Of a DNA stretch of 64,000 bases, positions 46,255-54,347 are shown one piece after another. The position numbers and the translations under genes were made by a program. This DNA is from Candidatus Scalindua sp. (GTDB lineage: Bacteria > Planctomycetota > Brocadiia > Brocadiales > Scalinduaceae). Where the stretch lies: contig JASMMK010000012.1 in the NCBI GenBank assembly GCA_030748215.1, positions 62,001 through 126,000 of the forward strand, read 5' to 3'. How positions within the stretch are numbered: position 1 is the first letter of the stretch; each line of letters begins with the position of its first letter. Under the pieces are notes generated by a model. The model was not told where the DNA came from and did no database searches. It saw nothing but the letters and a program-made list of their open reading frames with translations.

Positions 46255-46487
46255 GTGAAAACGCGGCAGATGAAAAAATTGATTTAAGAGGTGTTCTTTG
46301 CCCGATTAATTTTGTTAAGACAAAGTTAAAACTGGAAATGATGGATGATGGGCAGGTTCTGGAAATAGCACTGGATGATGGCGAGCCAATGAGAAACGTT
46401 CCAAGAAGTGTTAAAGAGGAAGGGCACAAGGTTGTGGGGGTAGAAAAGATTGACGACGGATACAAGATATTTGTTAAAAAGAGCTAG
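46251..46487 (+). CDS. tusA: TusA-like sulfur carrier protein
   Basis: A 78-residue TusA/SirA-family protein: KIDLRGVLCPINFVKTKLKLE has the sulfur-carrying Cys in the CPxx motif (residue 17), and DDGEPMRNVPRSVKEEGHKV is typical of the fold. It overlaps the JAMM gene by four bases. It likely passes persulfide sulfur together with the DsrE-like protein. Confidence 0.92.
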   Translation: MSENAADEKIDLRGVLCPINFVKTKLKLEMMDDGQVLEIALDDGEPMRNVPRSVKEEGHKVVGVEKIDDGYKIFVKKS

Positions 46488-46926
46488 TATCTTTCTATTT
46501 TGTGCGGTTTCTGTCAGGATCTAGAGAAACACCTAAATTTTCTGTATGCAAATCATTTGTATTTTTAAACTATTCCTTTTTTTATGGATCAGTCAAAAGG
46601 AAGTTTGGAAATTAGTAGGCGGCTGTATGTAGTTATGATGAAAGGCTGGACACTTCAGGCTGCTGTCAATACTGCACTATCAATCCTCTCAAATGCTTAT
46701 AAGTGTGTTGATGGAATTTTAACAACTTTTTTCAAATTAAATGTTGCGTTAATTATAAATTATTGCTATTATGTCCGTTTTTGAATGTCCATCTTTTCGT
46801 TACAGAAAAAGATTTATTATACTTACTCTAGTTCCTTGCTTTGCTTAAGTAGGTCGTCAAGCAAATGAAACTGGGGAAAAAGTAAAATAGTTGATATAGT
46901 ATCTATCAATAATGGGGGTCTGAGAC
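46488..46926. other. Gap between the sulfur cluster and the Rieske/b cluster
   Basis: In these 439 bases I find no convincing gene, terminator or RNA. A 66-codon frame at 46584-46784 has no family features and no ribosome site. The promoter of the Rieske/b cluster should lie in the last 150 bases, but no clear hexamer pair stands out. Confidence 0.45.
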
Positions 46927-47439
46927 ATGTCTAGTGATGTAGAAGAAAAAAAAGCTTCCAGTGGTAATATCTGGTTAGGCAAGAGAGACTTTTTTACCTT
47001 GGCAGGCTGGGCACTATTCCTTGTGACCGGTTTGATCTATACTTTGAAATTGATGGGGCCAAAAAAGATCGGAGGATTTTTCTTCCCTACAGTTCTTTTT
47101 GAACCGTCTCCTATCTTTTCTGTTGGTTTGCCGGCAGATTACGCGCCGGGTACCGTAACAACATTAAAAGCCAGGAAGGTCTTTGTCCTTCGAGAAGGTG
47201 ACAGCTTTAAGGTGATATCAGTTATATGTCAACACCTTGGCTGTGCAGTACATTGGTCAAAGGAAAAGAACATATTTGAGTGTCCTTGTCATGGAAGTAA
47301 ATATTATAAGAACGGAGTGAACTTTGCGGGTCCTGCTCCTAAGCCATTATACCACTATGATATTAGTGTAGCTGATGATGGTAAACTGGTCGTGAATACA
47401 GAGAAGATAGTACCTATAAATACTGAGTTGGTTGTTTAA
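46927..47439 (+). CDS. Rieske [2Fe-2S] iron-sulfur protein of a bc-type complex
   Basis: A 170-residue quinol oxidase-side electron carrier. One N-terminal membrane anchor (FFTLAGWALFLVTGLIYTLKL) precedes a Rieske domain with both cluster motifs, CQHLGCAVHW (CxHxxC-like) and CPCHGSKYY. It would take electrons from quinol at the cytochrome b Qo site on the positive side of the membrane. It is the first gene of the six-gene respiratory cluster. Confidence 0.93.
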   Translation: MSSDVEEKKASSGNIWLGKRDFFTLAGWALFLVTGLIYTLKLMGPKKIGGFFFPTVLFEPSPIFSVGLPADYAPGTVTTLKARKVFVLREGDSFKVISVICQHLGCAVHWSKEKNIFECPCHGSKYYKNGVNFAGPAPKPLYHYDISVADDGKLVVNTEKIVPINTELVV

Positions 47440-47487
47440 TTGTCTTTAGTTCATGCTACTGGAAATTAAAAAGTGAAAGGCGTGTAG

Positions 47488-49401
47488 ATGAGTCAATCAG
47501 CAGTTTCCGAGCAGGGGAATCGAGTTTCCCTTGAATTGGATTGGTTAGAAAAAAATATTCGTTGTCAGCATCGTTGTCCAGCACATATGGACATACCTGG
47601 TTACATACGCCTGATAAGTCAGGGTAAGTATCTGGAATCATACAAACTGATGCTGGAAACAAACCCCTTTCCTACTGTTTGTGGATATGTTTGTCCGCGC
47701 CCATGTGAATCTAAATGTAAACGTGGTGATTTTGACAAGCCCGTGTCAATCGACAATCTCAAAAGGTTTGTTACGGATTACATATATAAGAATAGAATTA
47801 AACCCCCTGCTCCAACTATAGAAAGAAGAGAAGAAAAAGTTGCCATAATTGGCGCTGGTCCTGCCGGATTAACAGCAGCAAACGATCTCGCAGGAATGGG
47901 ATACCAGGTAACTGTTTTTGAAAAAGAATCAAGAGTTGGTGGTATGATGATGTGGGCGATACCGTCCTACAGGCTGCCGCGCGAGCAGATAATGTTTGAT
48001 GTAAGTAACATAGAAGCCCGGGGGGTTGAGATTAAGCTAAATACTCATTTTGGAGGCCCAGATGAAGCGGCTTCCAGTGGAAACACGGATGAAACAGCTT
48101 CAAGTGGAAGTTCGGATGAGCCAATTCATTATCAAATTCCAAACGACAGTTCGGGTAAACCGATAATCAGTGAAACCCCAGATCAAGCGGCTCCCAGAAA
48201 AATTCCGGAAAGTGCAATTTCCGGTCTGTTCAAAGAGGGATACAAAGCAGTGTTTGTTGCTGTTGGCGCACAGAGAGGAAGGAAACTCGAGGTTCCCGGA
48301 GAAGAGGGTACAGAAGGTGTCATGGATTGTCTGGATTTCCTTAAAAATGTGAGTGCCGGTGACCTGAAAAGCCCTGGTAAAACAGTGGCGGTGATTGGTG
48401 GTGGAAACTCAGCAGTCGATGCGGCTAGAACAGCTAAAAGAATAACACCAGATGTTTACATGATATATAGAAGAACACGAAATGAAATGCCGGCTCTCAA
48501 ACATGAAATTGAAGAGGCAGAGCTTGAGGGCATCAAATTTCACTACTTGGTTGCACCGGTGAAAGTAATTGTTGAAAATGGAAAGGCAAAGGGACTTGAA
48601 TGTGTCAAGATGGCGTTGGGTGAGCCTGACAGTAGTGGAAGACGAAGGCCTGAACCAATTCCTAACTCAGAATTTGTAATTGATACAGATTGCATAATAA
48701 CTGCTCTTAGTCAGGAAGCAGACTTGGAATTTCTCGGTGATGATAGTGGGATAGAAGCAACAAAGTGGGGAACGCTTGTTGTAGATGATGGCCTGAAAAC
48801 CAGTAAAGATGGTGTGTTTGCGGGTGGTGATGTAGCATTGGGGCCAAGTACGATTATTGAGTGTATTGCTCAGGGTCATCTGGCATCTAAATCGATCGAT
48901 TGTTACTTAAGAGGAGAAGGGCTTAAGGAGTCAAAAGATAAAACCTGGGTGACTTTGATAGAAGGAGATTATATCCAGGAGAGGGAAAGTAATTTTGATA
49001 GTACTCCACGTGAGGAGATGGCAACAATACCTAAGTCGCGAAGAGGGTCGTTTGATCTGGTTGAGCTTGGGTTTGCAGAGTCACAGGCTCGGGTAGAAGC
49101 CGATCGATGTCTAAAATGTGATCTCAGCATTCAGGTTGTGGCTGAGGATTGTATACTATGTGGCCGGTGCAGTCTTGTATGTCCGGTTGATGCACTGGAG
49201 CAAGTCGATGCGGATACTGGAGGTGACTACAAACCCCATGTCAGTAAAGACGGGGTTGTTGTGAGGCATACTGATGTGTGTATTAGATGCGGTAACTGTA
49301 AAGATTGTCCCGTGGATGCGATTAACATGAAGCGTGTATTCTGGGAACCTAATGAAGAAATTAATAAATCACCTAAAGCACAAGCAGCTGGTAGTGATTA
49401 G
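47488..49401 (+). CDS. NAD(P)-dependent oxidoreductase of the GltD family with Fe-S clusters
   Basis: A 637-residue flavoprotein related to the glutamate synthase small subunit and NfnB. The N-terminal Fe-S part has RCPAHMDIP and CGYVCPRPCESKCKRG. FAD (IIGAGPAGLTAANDLA) and NAD(P) (VIGGGNSAVDAARTAKR) Rossmann motifs follow, then a C-terminal 2[4Fe-4S] ferredoxin (CILCGRCSLVCP, CIRCGNCKDCP). Residues about 190-243 are an inserted Ser/Glu/Pro-rich low-complexity segment not expected in the family. Its place between the Rieske and cytochrome b genes suggests it joins NAD(P)H to the complex, perhaps for reverse electron transfer. Confidence 0.88.
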   Translation: MSQSAVSEQGNRVSLELDWLEKNIRCQHRCPAHMDIPGYIRLISQGKYLESYKLMLETNPFPTVCGYVCPRPCESKCKRGDFDKPVSIDNLKRFVTDYIYKNRIKPPAPTIERREEKVAIIGAGPAGLTAANDLAGMGYQVTVFEKESRVGGMMMWAIPSYRLPREQIMFDVSNIEARGVEIKLNTHFGGPDEAASSGNTDETASSGSSDEPIHYQIPNDSSGKPIISETPDQAAPRKIPESAISGLFKEGYKAVFVAVGAQRGRKLEVPGEEGTEGVMDCLDFLKNVSAGDLKSPGKTVAVIGGGNSAVDAARTAKRITPDVYMIYRRTRNEMPALKHEIEEAELEGIKFHYLVAPVKVIVENGKAKGLECVKMALGEPDSSGRRRPEPIPNSEFVIDTDCIITALSQEADLEFLGDDSGIEATKWGTLVVDDGLKTSKDGVFAGGDVALGPSTIIECIAQGHLASKSIDCYLRGEGLKESKDKTWVTLIEGDYIQERESNFDSTPREEMATIPKSRRGSFDLVELGFAESQARVEADRCLKCDLSIQVVAEDCILCGRCSLVCPVDALEQVDADTGGDYKPHVSKDGVVVRHTDVCIRCGNCKDCPVDAINMKRVFWEPNEEINKSPKAQAAGSD

Positions 49402-49460
49402 GGCGTTGGTTTAATGATGTGGATTTGTTTAATAAGTGATATTTAAAAGGGGATGCTTAA

Positions 49461-50231
49461 ATGAATTTAATCTTATTTTTTATCAGGAAGCTTACGGAGA
49501 CTGAAATGTGGAAATCCGTATTTCGTCATGGCTATACGGATACTCCCAGAAACAGGGCGCTTCAGACTATAAGCAATGTGTGGCTGCATTTGCATCCTGT
49601 AAAGGTTCCAAAGCACGCCGTTAAGATTACGTATACATGGTGTCTGGGCGGGCTAACGTTCTTTATTTTCCTTTTTTTGACTGTGACGGGTGTCCTGTTA
49701 ATGTTTTACTATGTTCCTGATGTTAATCGGGCGTATGCAGATATGATTGATCTGATGTATGTTGTGCCATTGGGGCGGCTACTAAGGACGTCACATCGAT
49801 GGGCTGGACATGCTATGGTTATCACAGTTTGCTTTCACATGTTGAGGGTATTTCTTACCGGTTCTTACAAGGCCCCACGCCAATTTAACTGGGTTCTGGG
49901 CGTACTGTTATTAGTACTGACATTCCTGCTAAGCTTTACCGGATATTTGTTGCCATGGGATCAACTTGGGTACTGGGCAATTATGGTTGGAACAAACATG
50001 GGAGCGGCAACTCCTGTTATGGGCTACCAGGGTCCATTTGCAGATCTTTTAGGTGTTAAGATTAATAACGATGTTCGTTTTGCTCTCTTGGGTGGTACGC
50101 AAATTGACGCTCCGTCTTTATTGCGAGCATACGTGTGGCATTGCATAGGGATACCTATAATTGCAGGAGCGTTGATGATTCTTCATTTTTGGCGTGTTAG
50201 AAAAGACGGTGGTATTTCAGGGCCTCTATAA
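49461..50231 (+). CDS. Cytochrome b, N-terminal (b6-like) subunit
   Basis: A 256-residue di-haem membrane protein. Haem-ligand histidines lie in LLRTSHRWAGHAMVITVCFHMLRVFLTG and near the end in AYVWHCIGIPIIAGALMILHFWRVR. LLSFTGYLLPWDQLGYWA matches the Qo-side segment of the family. The short b6-type form is paired with a separate C-terminal half encoded next, as in b6f-like complexes. Confidence 0.93.
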   Translation: MNLILFFIRKLTETEMWKSVFRHGYTDTPRNRALQTISNVWLHLHPVKVPKHAVKITYTWCLGGLTFFIFLFLTVTGVLLMFYYVPDVNRAYADMIDLMYVVPLGRLLRTSHRWAGHAMVITVCFHMLRVFLTGSYKAPRQFNWVLGVLLLVLTFLLSFTGYLLPWDQLGYWAIMVGTNMGAATPVMGYQGPFADLLGVKINNDVRFALLGGTQIDAPSLLRAYVWHCIGIPIIAGALMILHFWRVRKDGGISGPL

Positions 50232-50251
50232 ATAGTTGGGAGAATTTTTTT

Positions 50252-50974
50252 ATGTCAAATCATGCAGAAGCAGAGGTAGCAAACAATAATAAAACGGAGA
50301 AAGTCTTTTCGTGGCCAAACCTGGTAGCGAAGGAGTTTATAGCGGCAATTCTATGTACAGTTATATTGCTCGTTTATTCGTACTATGTCGATGCACCACT
50401 AAGGGAGCTTGCCAATCCGGGAGAACCTGAGAATCCTGCAAAAGCACCGTGGTATTTTTTGGGATTACAGGAAATCCTTGTCTATTTTGATCCTTGGATT
50501 GCGGGTGTTGTGGTTCCGAGTATAATAATTGTGGGTTTGATGGCAATTCCATATATAGATGTGAATCCGAAGGGAAATGGCGGTTACTGTTTCAGGGAAC
50601 GAAAATTTGCAATAACAGTTTTCTTGTTCGGATTTATTTTCTGGTATGTTCTTATAATAGTGGGTACATACATGAGGGGGCCGTTCTGGGCGTTTTTCTG
50701 GCCTTGGGAGACATGGAGTTTTGATTTTCCTACACCTCCTCCATTGATGAGCTTGCCCAACTGGCTGGGTATTTTTGCGCTTCTTATCTATTTTGGGTTA
50801 GGAATGCTAATACCTGCGGTTGCTTTCTGGAAATTTGCCAAGCAGCTCGGCTTTATCAGGTACAACATTACTATGAGCTTGCTCTTGCTAATGATGGGAG
50901 TGCTTGTGAAGATTGCTTTAAGGCTGATGTTTAACATTAAGTATATATTGCAGACGCCTTGGTTTAATATTTAG
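50252..50974 (+). CDS. Cytochrome b, C-terminal (subunit IV-like) protein
   Basis: A 240-residue membrane protein with about four helices. PANPGEPENPAKAPWYFLGLQEIL-type wording (NPAKAPWYFLGLQEIL) corresponds to the PEWY region of cytochrome b that lines the quinol site, here read as APWY. PYIDVNPKG and a C-terminal pair of helices follow. It lies 20 bp after the b6-like gene and completes the cytochrome b core. Confidence 0.9.
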   Translation: MSNHAEAEVANNNKTEKVFSWPNLVAKEFIAAILCTVILLVYSYYVDAPLRELANPGEPENPAKAPWYFLGLQEILVYFDPWIAGVVVPSIIIVGLMAIPYIDVNPKGNGGYCFRERKFAITVFLFGFIFWYVLIIVGTYMRGPFWAFFWPWETWSFDFPTPPPLMSLPNWLGIFALLIYFGLGMLIPAVAFWKFAKQLGFIRYNITMSLLLLMMGVLVKIALRLMFNIKYILQTPWFNI

Positions 50975-51032
50975 AAATTCCGAAGACGTGGATTGATTTA
51001 TTTTTTTCTATTTTTTCGAGAGAAGTAAACAA

Positions 51033-52142
51033 ATGAAAAAGAAATTATTTTTATTGTCCAGTATATTGTTGCTAGTTAGCTCTCTCTTGTGGGTTAAGGA
51101 TATGTTAGAGCCAGAGTGGAAACAATATCAGGTAGAGTATTATGAGCAGCAGCGAAAAGCAGTAGAGAAAAAGCTGCAAACCACAAGTGACGAAAAAACA
51201 GTAGCTGATTTAGAAACGAAACTCGCTAAGCTGCAAAAACCTAAGTACGAAATAAAGCAGATTCTTCTAAAGGGTGATTATGGTTGGGCTCAACAGAGTA
51301 ACGGACAGAAAACAGATAGATGTATGACCTGTCATATTGATGAAGCAAAACTGACTGCATCTCATGAGACGGTAGTTAAAGAATTTCCATTTGATATTTA
51401 TGGGTGTACGGTATGTCATGGTGGATCGGGTCGCTCACTTGACGAAGAGCACGCGCATCATGGAATTTTCAAACATAAGAGGGCGATGCGCCAAAGATTG
51501 GATCATGCTGATGACCTTTTTGATATGTGGAATGAATTTGCTACTCTTTCTCTGGAAGAGGGTGCAGAATGGGCTAGCTATAAAAATCATACCATAACGG
51601 GTGAGAAGGCGATATATATGGGCAGTGGCAAATGTATGAGATGCCACACCGGGCTGACTGCTCCGCATGTAGAAAGATGGAAGAGGGTTAAATTTGAAAG
51701 CTTTAATGTTATCAAGGAAGCACCGGATTACATTAAAGGTGATGAAGATTATAGAGAAAAATGTTATGAGTGCCACACGACAGGCTACAACAAAGAGACG
51801 GGAACTTACGAAGAAGAGGGTATTACCTGTGAGGCTTGTCATGGGCCCGGTGAGGTATATGCGTTTTTTATGGATAGGGGCCAGGCAACAGAGGGTCAGA
51901 AAATAGCTAAAATCACACCTGCCTATAACAAATGTGGAGGGACTGAAGGGTGTCATCGAAGCAGGCGGCATGAGATGCGGGTGAAGTTCTTCAGAGACAG
52001 CAAGAAGCATGACGATTACGAATGGTTCAAGCCGAAGTATAAACGAATCGTAACTGAGGCATTAGAAGAGAAGAAAAGCGGTGGTGATGAAGAAGGATAT
52101 GACCCTACAGCGCCTAAGCATAGGATAAGGTTCGTCAGGTGA
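51033..52142 (+). CDS. Membrane-anchored multihaem cytochrome c (five CxxCH plus one CX5CH)
   Basis: The 369-residue protein has an N-terminal membrane helix (LFLLSSILLLVSSLLWV), then a coiled coil (about residues 30-70). Canonical haem sites are CMTCH (97), CTVCH (125), CMRCH (201), CYECH (244) and CEACH (266). A sixth candidate is C301-GGTEG-C307-H308, with five residues between the cysteines. The C-terminus is Lys-rich. Placement suggests it accepts electrons from the Rieske/b core and passes them to the octahaem protein encoded next. This corresponds by position to the hexahaem member of the third bc1-type cluster of Kuenenia, as I recall it. Confidence 0.88.
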   Translation: MKKKLFLLSSILLLVSSLLWVKDMLEPEWKQYQVEYYEQQRKAVEKKLQTTSDEKTVADLETKLAKLQKPKYEIKQILLKGDYGWAQQSNGQKTDRCMTCHIDEAKLTASHETVVKEFPFDIYGCTVCHGGSGRSLDEEHAHHGIFKHKRAMRQRLDHADDLFDMWNEFATLSLEEGAEWASYKNHTITGEKAIYMGSGKCMRCHTGLTAPHVERWKRVKFESFNVIKEAPDYIKGDEDYREKCYECHTTGYNKETGTYEEEGITCEACHGPGEVYAFFMDRGQATEGQKIAKITPAYNKCGGTEGCHRSRRHEMRVKFFRDSKKHDDYEWFKPKYKRIVTEALEEKKSGGDEEGYDPTAPKHRIRFVR

Positions 52143-52264
52143 TGTCTGTGAGTTGTTAGTGAAATAGTAGAAAATAATGAGATTAAAATGTTGTTCTAAT
52201 ATATACTTTATGAATGTTTATGTTTCGTTGTAATTTTTGATAAAAGAAAGGGAGGATTTTCATA

Positions 52265-54100
52265 ATGGATCTTCTGAAAACGTGTGCGGTTGTAGTTTTC
52301 TTTTCAGTTTTTTGCAGCTTGCATATTGCAAATGCATCAACTGATCAGGATTATATGGGCTCAGGTACGGGCGAATTAGACTATGTGGGTGCTGAAGCTG
52401 GCAAAGGAGCCTCCGCAGACAGCGTTGAAGGTCCTGGTTTAGAGCCTATCACTAAGAAACAACATGAAAGAGCAAAGAATTTTTATCACACAGTCTATCC
52501 GAGTGCTGCTGCCAGGGCTCTGTATAGTGACAACGTTGGACTAGAAAAAGGTGCAGGACCGTGGCAGGATTTCTATAAGCCAAAGCCGATGCATATGTAC
52601 TGGTTCCCGGCACGGCATTATGTAAAGCCGGAGGGAACATACTATGATCAATTATTGGAGAAGTATAAGAAAGATCAGTGTATTGAGTGTCACGAAGAGG
52701 TTACTCCCGGCATCGTTCATGACTGGAGAGACTCAACACATGCAGATCCGAAAAAGAACAACTTTTTTGCCATAAGGACAAAGCAGATTGAAGAGCTTAT
52801 TGAGAGAGACCTGGATAAAGTTGGTTGTAACGAGTGTCACGGTGAGGATCATGACGAACTTCATATGCCAACGCCGGATATATGTGGTAATTGCCATCCG
52901 AAGCAGGTTAATGAATATCTGGATGAAATGGATTATGGTCGACCTAACCATGTGGACACCTTTACGGCTAATGTTGTGCCGCCTTGGTATCCTGAAGCAG
53001 CAAGACAGGGCTATTTAACAGCAATGTTTGGCTGTGACTACTGTCACGGTACTACTGAGAAGTGTGATATTTGCCACACAAGGCATAAGTTTACTGCGAA
53101 AGAGGGTAGAAGGCCTGAAGCATGCATGAGCTGTCACATGGGATATGACCATCCGGATGCTGAGTCCTACGGCGAGTCCAAGATGGGAATGATTTATCAT
53201 ATGGAAGGAGAGGAGTGGGACTGGGGCAAACCGCTTGGTGATATAGTAGCAGGTAAGGACTATAGAACCCCAACCTGTCAATACTGCCATATGTATCAGG
53301 CAGAAGGGAAATTTACTCATACACTTGCTGCAAAGGGTATATGGCGAATGGGTACTGTGCCACCAAAAAGTGCAGAGTTTGAATCTTCATTGCAAGCATA
53401 TCCTTATGGTGTAAAGTTGCCGCCATTAGATGCGAAGTTAGATATATATTCAGCAGCAAACAAAAAGAAAAGAGAGCAGTGGATAGAGATGTGTTCAAAC
53501 TGTCATAGCCCTCGATGGGGAAGACTCTATCTGGAGAATCTGGATGACATGATGTTTGAGATGTGGAAGATGCAGGACAGGGCGCATTTGATTATGGATG
53601 GTCTGGCGGCAGCAGATGCCTTTGATCCTCCGGTATCAGAGCGTGATCCGTTCCCGATGGGTGAGGTTCTTGCGGACGCACTTGGCCCTGGATTGCTGGG
53701 AGAGGGTATCTATAATGCATTTAAGACCACTGGAGGTAAAGTACCGGTGTATGGTCCAATACTAGGTGTGTATTCAGTCTTTATGGCAGGAAAAAACAAT
53801 CCTTCACGTATTGAGAACCTGTATACCAACATGTGGTTTGGTGATAAAGCGCATGCTTACAAAGGTACTGCCCACGTTCAGCAGGATATATCATGGTGGT
53901 ATGGTGCTTCGAAGGTATTCCAGGCTGTGAACGAAATGGAATCCGAGGCACAGCAGCTTTATCGTGCAAAAGAAGTTGATAACCTTCTTGGTAAAAAAGA
54001 TAGAAAAAGATCAGCAGGAATGGTAGGCGGTATTATTGTGTTTGCCGGTCTTTTACTTGTAGGGGTTGTAGTAGCAGTCAGGATGAGAAAGAAGGATTAA
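52265..54100 (+). CDS. Octahaem hydroxylamine oxidoreductase-like protein with C-terminal membrane anchor
   Basis: A 611-residue protein with a signal peptide (residues 1-25), then eight CxxCH sites: CIECH (139), CNECH, CGNCH, CDYCH, CDICH, CMSCH, CQYCH and CSNCH (410). The spacing fits the HAO family, including the CSNCHSPRWGRLYLE segment. A C-terminal helix (GGIIVFAGLLLVGVVVAV) anchors it. I cannot tell from the sequence whether the crosslinking Tyr of P460 haem is present, so oxidative or reductive activity is open. Its position as last gene of the Rieske/b cluster matches the known anammox arrangement (kuste4569-4574 in Kuenenia, from memory). GGGAGG precedes the ATG. Confidence 0.93.
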   Translation: MDLLKTCAVVVFFSVFCSLHIANASTDQDYMGSGTGELDYVGAEAGKGASADSVEGPGLEPITKKQHERAKNFYHTVYPSAAARALYSDNVGLEKGAGPWQDFYKPKPMHMYWFPARHYVKPEGTYYDQLLEKYKKDQCIECHEEVTPGIVHDWRDSTHADPKKNNFFAIRTKQIEELIERDLDKVGCNECHGEDHDELHMPTPDICGNCHPKQVNEYLDEMDYGRPNHVDTFTANVVPPWYPEAARQGYLTAMFGCDYCHGTTEKCDICHTRHKFTAKEGRRPEACMSCHMGYDHPDAESYGESKMGMIYHMEGEEWDWGKPLGDIVAGKDYRTPTCQYCHMYQAEGKFTHTLAAKGIWRMGTVPPKSAEFESSLQAYPYGVKLPPLDAKLDIYSAANKKKREQWIEMCSNCHSPRWGRLYLENLDDMMFEMWKMQDRAHLIMDGLAAADAFDPPVSERDPFPMGEVLADALGPGLLGEGIYNAFKTTGGKVPVYGPILGVYSVFMAGKNNPSRIENLYTNMWFGDKAHAYKGTAHVQQDISWWYGASKVFQAVNEMESEAQQLYRAKEVDNLLGKKDRKRSAGMVGGIIVFAGLLLVGVVVAVRMRKKD

Positions 54101-54150
54101 AATAATAGAGTAATTATGAAGAATTACATACTATTCAGAATAAAAAGAGA

Positions 54151-54179
54151 GGCGCTCGATTTCGAGCGCCTTTTTTTTT
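54151..54179 (+). terminator. Strong rho-independent terminator
   Basis: The perfect 9-bp GC-rich stem GGCGCTCGA / TCGAGCGCC (54151-54170) with a 2-base loop is followed by nine T (54171-54179). It ends the Rieske/b operon 50 bases after the HAO-like gene. Confidence 0.93.
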
Positions 54180-54347
54180 GCAGTAGATTTGGATTATAAA
54201 CAAAGATGTTATTGCCGCCAGTAATATAAACAGAAAATGTAGAAGCAAAAGTACTTACAAATAGCTTTATTAACCTTGATTTATCAGTTAAATGCTAATA
54301 AACTCCCAGATAGGGACTTTGTAGGATTATTAGGAAGCCATCAACAA

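Noticed and set aside
46584-46784. 66-codon frame before the Rieske gene
   Set aside because: No family features, no ribosome site, AT-rich, and codon use unlike the neighbours.
54276-54347. Upstream TTG extension of the single-module flavoprotein
   Set aside because: The extra 24 residues do not align with the homologous start of the next gene, and a good ribosome site fits the ATG at 54348.
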